A DNA stretch of 64,000 bases from Crenobacter caeni (GCF_010435965.1 NZ_JAAGAA010000011.1:1-64000); one strand, 5' to 3'; shown: positions 19,852-29,882, counted from the stretch's first letter. Numbers and translations: made by a program. Notes: a model not told the origin generated them from the letters alone.

Positions 19852-20040
19852 GTGAAAGCCTTGCTCGCTGCCGTCGTCGTCGCCATCCTCTACGTCCTCT
19901 TCTCCGGCCTTGTCGCGCTGATGCGCCCGCAATCGGATCCTGCGCGCCTCGCGCGGCTGTTGACGGTGCGCGTCGCATTGTCCGGGCTGTTGTTCGCGCT
20001 ACTCGTCGGCGGCGGCGCGCTCGGCTGGTGGGGCCGCTAG
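19852..20040 (+). CDS. DUF2909 (twin transmembrane) family small membrane protein
   Basis: This is a 62-residue protein with two membrane helices joined by a basic loop (ALLAAVVVAILYVLFSGLVAL, then RLLTVRVALSGLLFALLVGG). It fits DUF2909, a family of unknown function seen near cox genes. It starts with GTG at 19852, with GGGGGAG eight bases upstream. It lies on the plus strand inside the otherwise minus-strand cox cluster, two bases from the ctaE stop and divergent from SURF1. Confidence 0.8.
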   Translation: MKALLAAVVVAILYVLFSGLVALMRPQSDPARLARLLTVRVALSGLLFALLVGGGALGWWGR

Positions 20041-20042
20041 CC

Positions 20043-20936
20043 CTACAGCCAGTAGACGAACACGAACAGCAACAGCCACACCACGTCGACGAAGTGCCAG
20101 TACCACGCGGCCGCCTCGAAACCGAAGTGGTGACGTGCGTCAAAGTCGCCGCGCGCCACGCGCAGCCAGATCACCGCCAGGATCAGCGTGCCGACCAGCA
20201 CGTGCAGGCCGTGAAAGCCGGTCATCATGTAGAAAGTCATCCCGTACGCGCCGGAGGCGAAGGTCAGCCCCAGCTCGTGCATCGCGTGCCGGTACTCGTA
20301 CGCCTGTAGCAGCAAAAAGAGCACGCCGAGCAGCACGGTCGCGCCGAGGCCGGCCAGCAGCCGGCTGCGCCTGCCGGCGAGCAGCGCCCAGTGCGCCCAG
20401 GTCAGCGTCGCGCCGGAGGTGAGCAGGATGGCGGTGTTGAGCGCGGGCAAGCCCCACGCGCCCATCGCCTGGTAGCCCGCCGGCAGGCCCGGCGCGGTGA
20501 CCAGCGGCCACGCCGGGTTGAAGTCCGGGTAGAGCAGCTTGTGCGCGGCGTCGCCCAGCTCTGGCACCGAGATCACCCGCACGTAGTAGAGCGCGCCGAA
20601 GAAGGCGGCGAAGAACATCACCTCGGAGAAGATGAACCAGCCCATCCCCCAGCGGAACGACATGTCCTCGCGCGCGCGGTAGGCACCGGCGCGGCTCTCG
20701 CGCACCACGTCGCCAAACCAGCCGATGAGCATCCACACGAGGATGGCGGCGCCGATGGCCAGCGACCACGGGCCGATCAGCACGCCGTTCAGCGCGAAGG
20801 CGGCACCCAGCCCCAGAAAGAACAGCGCGAGGGCGCCGACCAGCGGCCAGCGCGACGGCGACGGCACGTAGTAACGGGTCTGCCGCGCGGCAGCGTCGGC
20901 GCCGTGCCCGTTGTCGGCAACTTCATGAGATTGCAT
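20043..20936 (-). CDS. ctaE: Cytochrome c oxidase subunit III
   Basis: Subunit III stabilises the aa3 oxidase core and its proton uptake. The 297-residue protein has seven membrane helices, the matrix-side segment MSFRWGMGWFIFSEVMFFAAFF, the conserved Glu of that helix, and the closing HHFGFEAAAWYWHFVDVVWL. The ATG at 20936 begins MQSHEVADN; an upstream extension of the frame lacks family sequence. It lies 2 bases after the DUF2970 gene. Confidence 0.97.
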   Translation of the reverse strand: MQSHEVADNGHGADAAARQTRYYVPSPSRWPLVGALALFFLGLGAAFALNGVLIGPWSLAIGAAILVWMLIGWFGDVVRESRAGAYRAREDMSFRWGMGWFIFSEVMFFAAFFGALYYVRVISVPELGDAAHKLLYPDFNPAWPLVTAPGLPAGYQAMGAWGLPALNTAILLTSGATLTWAHWALLAGRRSRLLAGLGATVLLGVLFLLLQAYEYRHAMHELGLTFASGAYGMTFYMMTGFHGLHVLVGTLILAVIWLRVARGDFDARHHFGFEAAAWYWHFVDVVWLLLFVFVYWL

Positions 20937-20938
20937 CC

Positions 20939-21127
20939 CTAGCCTCCCGCGGCGGCGACGACGCCGCGCACCAAACCCCACAACAGGACGGCGGCCAACA
21001 GCGCGACCAGCAGCGCCGCCACCACCACCTCCCACCCCTTCAGGGCACGGTCCGCACCCGCTGCGCGGCCGCGCCGCACGCCGAAGAACGCAGCGAGTAC
21101 CGCGCGCAGCGCCTGCCCGAGCCGCAC
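20939..21127 (-). CDS. DUF2970 family small membrane protein
   Basis: This is a 62-residue protein with a basic N-terminus (ALRAVLAAFFGVRRGR) and one C-terminal membrane helix (VVVAALLVALLAAVLLWGLV). It matches DUF2970, regularly found between ctaG and ctaE in betaproteobacteria; function unknown. The start is GTG at 21127, adjacent to the ctaG stop, so it is translated with the cox genes. Confidence 0.8.
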   Translation of the reverse strand: MRLGQALRAVLAAFFGVRRGRAAGADRALKGWEVVVAALLVALLAAVLLWGLVRGVVAAAGG

Positions 21128-21655
21128 CTAGGGCTCCCGCCCCGGCAGCGAGAACACCGAATACGCCAGCGTGATGCGGCCGATCTCGCTCGGCAGCGCC
21201 TTGTCGACCACAAACACCACCGGGAAGCGGCGCGTCTCGCCCGGCTCGAACGCCTGCTCCTTGAAGCAGAAGCAGTCGAGCTTCTGCACATGCGGCCCGG
21301 CCGCCGCCGGCAGGTAGCGCGGCACCGCCTGGCCGATCACCCGCCTATCGCTGCGGTTGGTGATCTCGTAGTCGACGCGGATGAATTCGCCGGTGCGTCC
21401 CTCCACCCGGCGGACCAGCGGCACCACCTGCCACGGCAGGCCCGGCTGCACGGTGGCGTCGAAGTCCAACGTCACCGGCACGCCCGCTACCGGGTTCTCC
21501 TCTGGCGCATCGCCCGCCTTGACGAGCTGGTTGATGCCGGTCACCTCGCAGATCACCCTGTACAGGGGCACCAGCGCCCACGCGAAGCCGAACATCAAAA
21601 GCGCGATCAGCAGGAACTTGCGCAGCAGGATGCGGTTGTCGGTACGCGAGGCCAT
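21128..21655 (-). CDS. ctaG: Cytochrome c oxidase assembly protein CtaG/Cox11
   Basis: Cox11 delivers copper to the CuB site of subunit I. The 175-residue protein has one N-terminal membrane helix (LIALLMFGFAWALVPLYRVICE) and a periplasmic Ig-like domain with the copper motif KLDCFCFKEQ (CFC) and PGETRRFPVVFVVD. It lies 10 bases downstream of ctaD. Confidence 0.97.
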   Translation of the reverse strand: MASRTDNRILLRKFLLIALLMFGFAWALVPLYRVICEVTGINQLVKAGDAPEENPVAGVPVTLDFDATVQPGLPWQVVPLVRRVEGRTGEFIRVDYEITNRSDRRVIGQAVPRYLPAAAGPHVQKLDCFCFKEQAFEPGETRRFPVVFVVDKALPSEIGRITLAYSVFSLPGREP

Positions 21656-21665
21656 CGCCGTCTCC

Positions 21666-23297
21666 TTAGTGGTGCTCGCCGCCTTGCATGGAGAGGATCA
21701 CCCCGTTGTCGCCGGCCTTAAGCTCGGGCGCCTCGACGAAGCTGTGGTAGGGCGCCGGCGTCGGGATCTTCCATTCGAGGGTGTTGGCGCCCTCCCACGG
21801 CAGCTGCGGCGCCTCCTTGCCGTGCCTGATCGAGCGCACCATGTTGTAGAAGAAGATCAGCTGCCCCAGGCCGAACATCATCGCGCCCACGCTGGAAATC
21901 GCGTTGAAGTCGGTGAACTGCAGCGCGTAGTCGGGGATGCGCCGCGGCATGCCGGCCAGCCCCAGGAAGTGCATCGGGAAGAAGGTGACGTTGAACCACA
22001 AGAGCGACCACCAGAAGTGCAGCTTGCCAAGCCCCTCCGAATACATCTTCCCCGTCATCTTGGGGAACCAGTAGTAGACGGCGGCAAACAGGCTGAACAG
22101 GGCGCCGGCGACCAGCACGTAGTGGAAGTGGGCGACCACGTAGTAGCTGTCCTGCAACTGCACGTCGACCGCCGCCACCGACAGGATCACCCCGGACAGC
22201 CCGCCGATGGTGAACAGCATCACGAAGCCGATCGCGAACAGCATCGGCGTCTCGAAGGTCATGCTGCCTTCCCACATGGTCGCCACCCAGTTGAACACCT
22301 TCACCCCGGTCGGCACCGCGATCAGCATGGTCGCGTACATGAAGAAGAGCTGCGCGGTCGCCGGCATGCCGGTGGTGAACATGTGGTGCGCCCACACCAT
22401 GAAGCTCAGGATGGCGATGCTGGCCGTCGCGTACACCATCGACGCGTAGCCGAACAAGGGCTTACGCGCAAAGGTCGGGATCACCTGGCTGACGATGCCG
22501 AACGCCGGCAGCGCCATGATGTAGACCTCGGGGTGGCCGAAGAACCAGAAGATATGCTGGTACATCACCGGGTCGCCACCGCCGGCCGCGTTGAAGAAGT
22601 GGGTGCCGAAGTGGCGGTCGGTCAGCACCATGGTCACCACGCCGGCGAGCACCGGCATCACCGCGATGATCAGGTAGGCGGTGATCAGGCTCGCCCACGC
22701 GAACATCGGCATCTGCATCAGCCCCATGCCCGGCGCGCGCAGGTTGAGCACGGTGACGACGATGTTGATCGCGCCCATCACCGAGCTCACGCCGAGGATG
22801 TGGATCGCGAAGATGGTCAAATCCATCCCCATGCCGCCCTGCGTCGACAGGGGCGCGTACAGCGTCCAGCCGGCCGCTGCCGCGCCGCCGGGCACCCAGA
22901 ACGACAGCATCAACAACAGCGCCGCCGGCGGCAGCAGCCAGAAGCTCCAGTTGTTCATGCGCGCGAACGCCATGTCCGGCGCACCGATCATCAGGGGCAG
23001 CATCCAGTTGGCGAGCCCGGTGAACGCCGGCATGATCGCGCCGAACACCATCACCAGGCCGTGCAGGGTCGTGAGCTGGTTGAAGAGCTCCGGTTGCCAG
23101 AACTGCAAGCCCGGCATGAACAGCTCGGCGCGGATCGCCAAGGCCATCACCCCGCCCGAGATGAACATGGCGAACGCGAACCACAGGTAGAGCGTGCCGA
23201 TGTCCTTGTGGTTGGTCGCGTACACCCAGCGCGCCCAGCCGCCCGGTTTGCCGTGCGCGTCGTGGGGCAGGTGTGCGCTGTCTTCGACGGTCGCCAT
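21666..23297 (-). CDS. ctaD: Cytochrome c oxidase subunit I (aa3 type)
   Basis: This is the catalytic subunit that reduces oxygen and pumps protons. The 543-residue protein has about 12 helices, the D-channel Glu and CuB ligands in WFFGHPEVYIMALPAFG, the K-channel region near MVYATASIAILSFMVWAHHM, and the heme ligands in YYVVAHFHYVLVAG. One variation is visible: the segment just before that motif reads QLQDSYY, whereas the mitochondrial form has His-Asp-Thr, so Gln382 stands at a Mg/Mn-site position. It follows ctaC by 10 bases. Confidence 0.98.
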   Translation of the reverse strand: MATVEDSAHLPHDAHGKPGGWARWVYATNHKDIGTLYLWFAFAMFISGGVMALAIRAELFMPGLQFWQPELFNQLTTLHGLVMVFGAIMPAFTGLANWMLPLMIGAPDMAFARMNNWSFWLLPPAALLLMLSFWVPGGAAAAGWTLYAPLSTQGGMGMDLTIFAIHILGVSSVMGAINIVVTVLNLRAPGMGLMQMPMFAWASLITAYLIIAVMPVLAGVVTMVLTDRHFGTHFFNAAGGGDPVMYQHIFWFFGHPEVYIMALPAFGIVSQVIPTFARKPLFGYASMVYATASIAILSFMVWAHHMFTTGMPATAQLFFMYATMLIAVPTGVKVFNWVATMWEGSMTFETPMLFAIGFVMLFTIGGLSGVILSVAAVDVQLQDSYYVVAHFHYVLVAGALFSLFAAVYYWFPKMTGKMYSEGLGKLHFWWSLLWFNVTFFPMHFLGLAGMPRRIPDYALQFTDFNAISSVGAMMFGLGQLIFFYNMVRSIRHGKEAPQLPWEGANTLEWKIPTPAPYHSFVEAPELKAGDNGVILSMQGGEHH

Positions 23298-23307
23298 CGC
23301 TTTCTCC

Positions 23308-24420
23308 TTACGCCTGGCCGCCGCGGGCAGCCTTGATGTCTTTCGGCTGTACCACCTTGCCGTCCCGGTTACCCCAGGCGTTGCGCTCGTAGGTGATCAC
23401 CGTCGCGATCTCGGTGTCCGACAGCTGCTTGCCCCACGCCGCCATCGCCGCGTTCTTGCGGCTGCCGTTGAGCACGATGTCGATATGCGCGGCGACCGGA
23501 CCGGTCGTGATGGCGCCGCCGGCGAGCGCCGGAAAGGTGCCGGGCACGCCCTTGCCGTCTTCCATATGGCAGGCCACGCAGTTCTTGCGGTACACCTCCT
23601 CGCCGCGCCTGACCGCTTCGTCGAGCTTCCACACCTTGGCCGGGTCGTCCGCCTGCGCTGCCAGCTGCGCCTTCTTGGCCGTGAGCCAGCGCGCGTATTC
23701 GGCCTCGGGTTTCACCTCGACGACGATGGGCATGTAGCCGTGGTCCTTACCGCACAGCTCGGCGCACTGGCCGCGGTAGGTGCCCGGCTTGTCCGCCTTG
23801 AACCACGCCTCGCGCACGAAGCCGGGGATCGCGTCCTGCTTGACGCCGAAGGCCGGCACCCACCACGAGTGGATCACGTCGTTGGCGGTCAGGAGCAGGC
23901 GCACCTTCTGCCCGACCGGCACCACCAAGGGCTCGTCGACCTCGAGCAGGTAAGGCCCGCCCGCGGTCTTCAGCGTGCCGTCGCGCGGCGTCGAGAGGTG
24001 GCTCATGAACGCCACGCCGTCGTCCAGGTAGTCGTACTGCCACTTCCACTGGTAGCCGGTGACCTTGACCGTCATGTCCTCGCCGCGCGTCTGCTTTTGC
24101 GCGAGCACCACGCGGGTCGCCGGCCACGCCATGCCGACCAGGATCAGCAGCGGCACCACCGTCCAGATCACCTCGACCGTGGTGTTCTCGTGGAATTGTT
24201 TGGCCTGATGGCCCGCGGATTTGCGGTGGCGGACGATCGCGTAGAACATCACGCCGAACACCGCGACGACGATGGCGATCGTGATGTAGAGCAGCAGGGT
24301 GTGCAGGTCGTAGACATCGCGGGCGACCGATGTCACCGGCGTCTGCAGGTTGAGCTGGTTCGCGAGCACGGCGGGCGGCGCCAGCACGGCCAGCAGCAGG
24401 ACAGGCAGGACAGGCGGCAT
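23308..24420 (-). CDS. ctaC: Cytochrome c oxidase subunit II with fused cytochrome c domain
   Basis: Subunit II receives electrons at its CuA centre. The 370-residue protein has a signal peptide, two membrane helices (about 35-110), the cupredoxin domain with CuA ligands in GQCAELCGKDHGYMP (CxxxCxxxHxxM), and a C-terminal c-type heme domain with CVACHMEDGKG at about 295. The extra heme domain makes this a caa3-like arrangement. It is the first gene of the cox cluster; a candidate promoter is TTGTTT, 16 bases, TAGCAT on the minus strand near 24500. Confidence 0.97.
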   Translation of the reverse strand: MPPVLPVLLLAVLAPPAVLANQLNLQTPVTSVARDVYDLHTLLLYITIAIVVAVFGVMFYAIVRHRKSAGHQAKQFHENTTVEVIWTVVPLLILVGMAWPATRVVLAQKQTRGEDMTVKVTGYQWKWQYDYLDDGVAFMSHLSTPRDGTLKTAGGPYLLEVDEPLVVPVGQKVRLLLTANDVIHSWWVPAFGVKQDAIPGFVREAWFKADKPGTYRGQCAELCGKDHGYMPIVVEVKPEAEYARWLTAKKAQLAAQADDPAKVWKLDEAVRRGEEVYRKNCVACHMEDGKGVPGTFPALAGGAITTGPVAAHIDIVLNGSRKNAAMAAWGKQLSDTEIATVITYERNAWGNRDGKVVQPKDIKAARGGQA

Positions 24421-24491
24421 GTTCCCCCCTTCGCGCAGGGGCAGCCGCCCCCAAATGGTCTGTTGCCGGCCATGTCATGCCAGCCGGTTTT

Positions 24492-24519
24492 TTTGATGCT
24501 AGGCTCGTTTCCGTATAAA
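24492..24519 (+). promoter_or_regulatory. Candidate promoter for the small lipoprotein gene
   Basis: TTTGAT (24492-24497) and TATAAA (24514-24519) are separated by 16 bases in the divergent region between ctaC and the lipoprotein gene. The -10 box is good and the -35 weak. The resulting leader would be about 75 bases. Confidence 0.45.
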
Positions 24520-24600
24520 ACAAGAAACACTGATTGCGCCTTGCAACAGCGACCCGGGAGCGATACAACGGTGATCATCGCAACCTGACTGGAGAGAGCC

Positions 24601-24915
24601 ATGAAGATCCGCCTGTTTGCCGCGCCTGCCCTGCTGCTGCTTGTCGCCGGCTGCCAGAGCATGATGGCGCCGACCTACCGCAACAATGTCGCCGCCTACG
24701 GCAGCCAGTGGTTCGCCGACGCCGGCCACCCGCTCGCCGGCCCGCTCGCCTGCGAGAACCAGGGCGACGCGGTGACCCTGGTGTGCACCGGCACCACCAC
24801 CGCCGGCAAGGCGGCAACCATGAGCGGCGTGCTGCCCTCCGCCGAAAACCCGGGCGCGCCCTTCGTCGGCAGTGTCGCCGGCAACCGCGTGTTCACCGCG
24901 CGCATGCCGCAGTAA
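24601..24915 (+). CDS. Small lipoprotein, function unknown
   Basis: This 104-residue protein has a lipoprotein signal peptide with lipobox LVAGC (Cys18). The mature part contains a Cys pair in LACENQGDAVTLVCTGTTTAG, likely a disulfide, and a Gly/Ala-rich C-terminus. No family is recognised. GGAGAGAG lies just before the ATG, and the gene has its own candidate promoter and a terminator 20 bases after the stop, so it is monocistronic. It is divergent from ctaC and convergent with xpt. Confidence 0.75.
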   Translation: MKIRLFAAPALLLLVAGCQSMMAPTYRNNVAAYGSQWFADAGHPLAGPLACENQGDAVTLVCTGTTTAGKAATMSGVLPSAENPGAPFVGSVAGNRVFTARMPQ

Positions 24916-24930
24916 GCACCCGCCGCAAAA

Positions 24931-24964
24931 ACAAAAACCCCCGCTGGCAAGCGGGGGTTTTGCC
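24931..24964. terminator. Bidirectional terminator between lipoprotein gene and xpt
   Basis: Stem acccccgc / gcgggggt with a short loop (tggca) is flanked by A-rich and T-rich tracts on both sides, so it can end transcription of both converging genes. Confidence 0.88.
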
Positions 24965-24978
24965 TTGGACGGGGCGGA

Positions 24979-25554
24979 TCAGGCGAATTCGATCTTGCCC
25001 TCGGCGATGCTCTTGAGGATGGCCAGCGACTCGACGCGGCTGACGCCGGCCTCTTCGATCAGCGCGCGGCCGCTCTGGAAGCCCTTCTCGATCACGATGC
25101 CGACCCCGGCCACCTCGGCGCCGGCCTGGCGGACGATGTCGATCAGCCCGCAGGCCGCGTGGCCGTTGGCGAGGAAATCGTCGACGATCAGCACTTTTTC
25201 GCCGGCCGACAGGTAGCGGCGCGACACGCGCACGCGGTAGGTCTTCTGCTTGGTGAACGAGTAGACGTCGCTCTCGTACGCGTCCTTGTCCAGCGTCAGG
25301 CTCTCGGTCTTCTTGGCGAATACCACCGGCACGTTGCCGAAGTGGCGCGCGGCCATTACCGCCACCGCGATGCCGGACGCCTCGACGGTCAGGATCTTGT
25401 CGACCTGGACGCCGGCGAAGCGGCGGGCAAACTCGGCGCCCATCGCGTCGAGCAGGCCGACGTCGAGCTGGTGGTTGAGGAAGTTGTCGACCTTGAGGAC
25501 GTAGCCGTCGAGCAGGCGGCCGTCGGTCAGGATCTTGTCTTTGAGTAGCTGCAT
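24979..25554 (-). CDS. xpt: Xanthine phosphoribosyltransferase
   Basis: Xpt salvages xanthine to XMP using PRPP. The 191-residue protein has the Xpt-type N-terminus [30 protein letters not shown], and the PRPP-binding loop [17 protein letters not shown]. It resembles the Gram-positive-style Xpt family rather than enteric Gpt. No riboswitch is apparent upstream. It could act with the guanine deaminase at 37879, whose product is xanthine. Confidence 0.95.
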   Translation of the reverse strand: MQLLKDKILTDGRLLDGYVLKVDNFLNHQLDVGLLDAMGAEFARRFAGVQVDKILTVEASGIAVAVMAARHFGNVPVVFAKKTESLTLDKDAYESDVYSFTKQKTYRVRVSRRYLSAGEKVLIVDDFLANGHAACGLIDIVRQAGAEVAGVGIVIEKGFQSGRALIEEAGVSRVESLAILKSIAEGKIEFA

Positions 25555-25609
25555 GGCGGACAGGAGGCGGGCATTGAAATGCGCGTCATTGTACCACCGC
25601 CGCCCGCGC

Positions 25610-26251
25610 TCAGGCGGCGTCCGCGCCGCCTTCCCACGGCAATTCGAGCAGGGGCGGCATGCCGAGCGCCGCGCTGAGCGTCGCCAGGTTTTCCGCGTAG
25701 CGCGGCTGGCCGGACGAGAGCCGGTTGGCGACCCAGCCGGCGAAGGGGCAGCCGGACGCGCGGATCGCGCGCGCGCTCAATAGCGCGTGGTTGATGCAGC
25801 CCAGCTTCATGCCGACCACCAGAATCACCGGCAGGGCCAGCGCGCGGGCGAGGTCTTCCATATACAGGGTGTCGCTCAATGGCGCGAGCCAACCGCCGGC
25901 GCCCTCGACCAGCACGCAATCGGCCTGGCCGGCAAGCGCCCGGTAGCACGCGCCGATGTGCTCGAGCGAAATGTCGACGCCGGCCTCGCGCGCGGCGATA
26001 TGCGGCGACACCGCCGGCTCGAAACGGTAGGGGTTCATCAGCGCAAGGTCGGTCTGCCCGGTCGCGGCGCACAGACGCGCGACGTCGTCGTTGTGCCAGC
26101 TGCCGTCCGCCAGGCGCTCGCAGCCGGAGGCGACCGGCTTCATCGCCAGCACCGTCTTGCCCTGCCGCTGCAACTGTTCGATCAGCCTGACCGCACTGTG
26201 CGTCTTGCCGATCTCGGTGTCGGTTCCGGTGATGAAGTAGTTGCCGTGCAT
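25610..26251 (-). CDS. bioD: Dethiobiotin synthetase BioD
   Basis: BioD closes the ureido ring of dethiobiotin using ATP and CO2. The 213-residue protein starts [18 protein letters not shown], which includes the P-loop, and has the conserved segments MKPVASGCE and [11 protein letters not shown]. The ATG at 26251 is preceded by AGGAAAGGG; an upstream in-frame ATG would add 31 residues outside the family. The other biotin genes are not adjacent. Confidence 0.95.
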   Translation of the reverse strand: MHGNYFITGTDTEIGKTHSAVRLIEQLQRQGKTVLAMKPVASGCERLADGSWHNDDVARLCAATGQTDLALMNPYRFEPAVSPHIAAREAGVDISLEHIGACYRALAGQADCVLVEGAGGWLAPLSDTLYMEDLARALALPVILVVGMKLGCINHALLSARAIRASGCPFAGWVANRLSSGQPRYAENLATLSAALGMPPLLELPWEGGADAA

Positions 26252-26419
26252 CGTGAAGCCCTTTCCTATGCTGTTCCGCGGCCCTGTCGTACGCGCCGCC
26301 CGCACCATCCATGATAACCGCGGGATGTTTGCCGCTGCAGCCACCCGTCAAGCCGATAGCATTCACTTGAAACAACAATAATGAAATTGATTAGACGAAG
26401 TTCGTAGGCTATTCCGGTA

Positions 26420-26436
26420 CGGCAGGAATCCTGCCG
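26420..26436. promoter_or_regulatory. Near-perfect 17-base palindrome upstream of the PEP-CTERM gene
   Basis: CGGCAGGA and TCCTGCCG are separated by a single base, 46 bases before the ATG of the PEP-CTERM gene. A one-base spacer is too tight for a stable hairpin loop and suits a dimeric repressor or activator site better. The binding protein is unknown. Confidence 0.4.
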
Positions 26437-26481
26437 GACGGGTCATGCCCGCCGCAATGCATACCTACCAAGGAGTCATCC

Positions 26482-27177
26482 ATGAAAAATCGCCTGATCT
26501 TGCAAGGCGGTCTGGCTGCTGCCCTGTGCTTGGCCGCCCCCTGGGCCTCTGCACTGACGGTGGACCTGGACAAGGCAGCCAGCCCGATGGCCAATATCTC
26601 CACGACCACCAACGGTGGCTGGGGCTGGAGCCACCACGGTGTCGGCCCGCTCAAGGGCACGCTGGACGGCAAGTCGTTCACCACCTACTGCGTCGAACTG
26701 AACCAGCCCCTGAGCTGGTATGCGAAAGAATACTCGCTGGCGAACTTCAGTCCGGCCGACAAGAACATGCTCGACCGGCTGTACACCGTCGCCAGCGACA
26801 AGGTGACCGACCTGACCAAGGGGATCGCCTTCCAGCTGGCGGTCTGGGAGATCACCCACGAGAGCCTGGACAAATTCCAGACCAAGTATGCGCCGGGCAG
26901 CTCCGGCCTGTTCGGCGGTACCAACCTCGACACGCAACACTCTACGGCATTCGCGACAGCCAACCAGTGGCTGGCCGACGCCAAGGCGCTGGACGCGTCG
27001 AAGATCAGCTGGTCGACCCAGAAGCTGACCAACGGCCACTATCAGGACTATGTGCTGGCGGTGGCAGTGCCGGAGCCGGAGACCTACGCGATGATGCTCG
27101 CCGGCCTCGGCCTGGTCGGCATGATCGCCCGCCGCAAGCAGGCCCGTGCAGTCAAGCAGGGAACACCGGCTGCGTGA
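26482..27177 (+). CDS. PEP-CTERM sorting domain protein
   Basis: This is an exported surface or matrix protein of 231 residues. It has a signal peptide (MKNRLILQGG to ASA), a mid-region containing TYCVELNQPLSWY and IAFQLAVWEITHE (similar to thioester-like PEP-CTERM proteins), and the C-terminal sorting signal VPEPETYAMMLAGLGLVG followed by a basic ARRKQAR tail. The signal is recognised by exosortase, normally linked to exopolysaccharide loci; none is in this window. The RBS AAGGAG is clear. Confidence 0.88.
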   Translation: MKNRLILQGGLAAALCLAAPWASALTVDLDKAASPMANISTTTNGGWGWSHHGVGPLKGTLDGKSFTTYCVELNQPLSWYAKEYSLANFSPADKNMLDRLYTVASDKVTDLTKGIAFQLAVWEITHESLDKFQTKYAPGSSGLFGGTNLDTQHSTAFATANQWLADAKALDASKISWSTQKLTNGHYQDYVLAVAVPEPETYAMMLAGLGLVGMIARRKQARAVKQGTPAA

Positions 27178-27182
27178 AGGAC

Positions 27183-27233
27183 GCCCGGACGCGGCGGCGC
27201 CGACCTCGTGGGTCGGCACGCTGGCGTCCGGGC
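27183..27233 (+). terminator. Two-tier hairpin after the PEP-CTERM gene
   Basis: An outer stem gcccggacgc / gcgtccgggc encloses an inner stem gccgacc / ggtcggc. There is no T run, so it could be a terminator helped by Rho or simply an mRNA-stabilising 3' structure. Confidence 0.5.
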
Positions 27234-27404
27234 CTTGTGAGCCGGCTTGACGATGGTTCGGCCTTGTGGGCCTGGGGTTTCAAACAGTGATCGGGTTGAA
27301 ACCGATTGGCAGCCCTTTTCGGCGGCGCGTCTCCCGAACTTGCAACGGGACGGGAAGGCGTCGGCCACGCACCGGCCGGATAGGCTGCCGGATGAAAAAA
27401 CCTC
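27234..27404. other. Intergenic region between the PEP-CTERM gene and leuA ends
   Basis: No gene is supported here. The only structure seen is an inverted repeat ggtttcaa / ttgaaacc (27276-27283 and 27296-27303) with a 12-base loop. Confidence 0.4.
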
Positions 27405-29198
<1,794 letters not shown>

Positions 29199-29226
29199 GC
29201 GTCCCTCCCGGTGGCTGTTTGTCATA

Positions 29227-29255
29227 AACGTACGCCGACAGAGACATCCTGTCAA
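29227..29255 (-). promoter_or_regulatory. leuA promoter
   Basis: On the minus strand TTGACA (29255-29250) and TACGTT (29232-29227) are spaced by 17 bases. Transcription would begin near 29220, leaving a leader of about 20 bases before the ATG at 29198. No attenuator or leader peptide fits in that space. Confidence 0.7.
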
Positions 29256-29336
29256 ACAAACCGCCAATAAATTTTTATGGCATGGATTAATTCGTGTCAG
29301 ACACGCAAAAATCAGACTTTTTGTCCAATTTTGGTC

Positions 29337-29362
29337 GCAAAAAACCGCCGAGAGGCGGTTTT
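29337..29362 (-). terminator. Terminator after the RDD gene
   Basis: Stem aaaaccgcc / ggcggtttt with loop gaga, followed on the minus strand by TTTTTTGCG. It lies 14 bases after the RDD stop and isolates the leuA promoter from upstream transcription. Confidence 0.88.
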
Positions 29363-29375
29363 GTAGAACAGGGCG

Positions 29376-29882
29376 CTACACCCGCTTGGGCAACTGGACG
29401 ACACGGGTCGCCGCCAGCCTGTCGTGCAGGCTCAGTTTCGCCGGGTCGAACAGGCGGCAGGCAAACGGGACCGCTAGCCACAGCGGCAGCAGCCACAAGG
29501 GCGCCGCCTCGCCCAGCGCACGGCTCCAGCCGGCCCACACCAGCACCGGCACGCCGACAAACAGCGCAAGCACCACGAGGAAACGGCGCAGCGAGTCAAG
29601 CCACGACAGCGCGGCGCCGTCGGCGCGCTCGACGCGCAAGCGCCAGGTCTTCATCGCCAGCGTCTGCCCGCCGCGCGTCCAGCAAAAGCCGCAGTAGCCG
29701 AACATCAGGGCGGCCAGCGTCAGCCGGAACAGCCAGTCGGCGAGCAGCCCCGCGGGGAGCAGCGCCTTCAGCGGCGTCAGCACGGCGGCGAAGGCGAGCA
29801 GCACCGCGCAGCCCAGCAGGATTTCGTAGAACAGCGCGGCCAGGGTGCGCGCCAGGGTCGGCTCGGCGGATGGGATGGTCAT
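29376..29882 (-). CDS. RDD family membrane protein
   Basis: This 168-residue protein has three to four membrane segments (ILLGCAVLLAFAAVLTPL, LFRLTLAALMFGYCGFCW, FLVVLALFVGVPVLVWAG). It carries the RDD-type conserved positions: the Gly-Gln-Thr motif in RGGQTLAMKTWRLRVE and the closing LSLHDRLAATRVV. Function unknown; some RDD proteins are linked to ion transport. It is the last gene of the sigma-like/DUF3106/RDD set. Confidence 0.85.
   Translation of the reverse strand: MTIPSAEPTLARTLAALFYEILLGCAVLLAFAAVLTPLKALLPAGLLADWLFRLTLAALMFGYCGFCWTRGGQTLAMKTWRLRVERADGAALSWLDSLRRFLVVLALFVGVPVLVWAGWSRALGEAAPLWLLPLWLAVPFACRLFDPAKLSLHDRLAATRVVQLPKRV

Noticed and set aside
21381-23336. 651-codon plus-strand open frame opposite ctaD
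   Set aside because: Low-complexity His/Arg/Gln-rich translation with no family features; ctaD on the minus strand is certain.
29199-29267. ATG at 29267 as the leuA start
   Set aside because: It lies upstream of the predicted -35/-10 boxes, adds residues of no family, and lacks a good ribosome site; the ATG at 29198 has both promoter and SD support.
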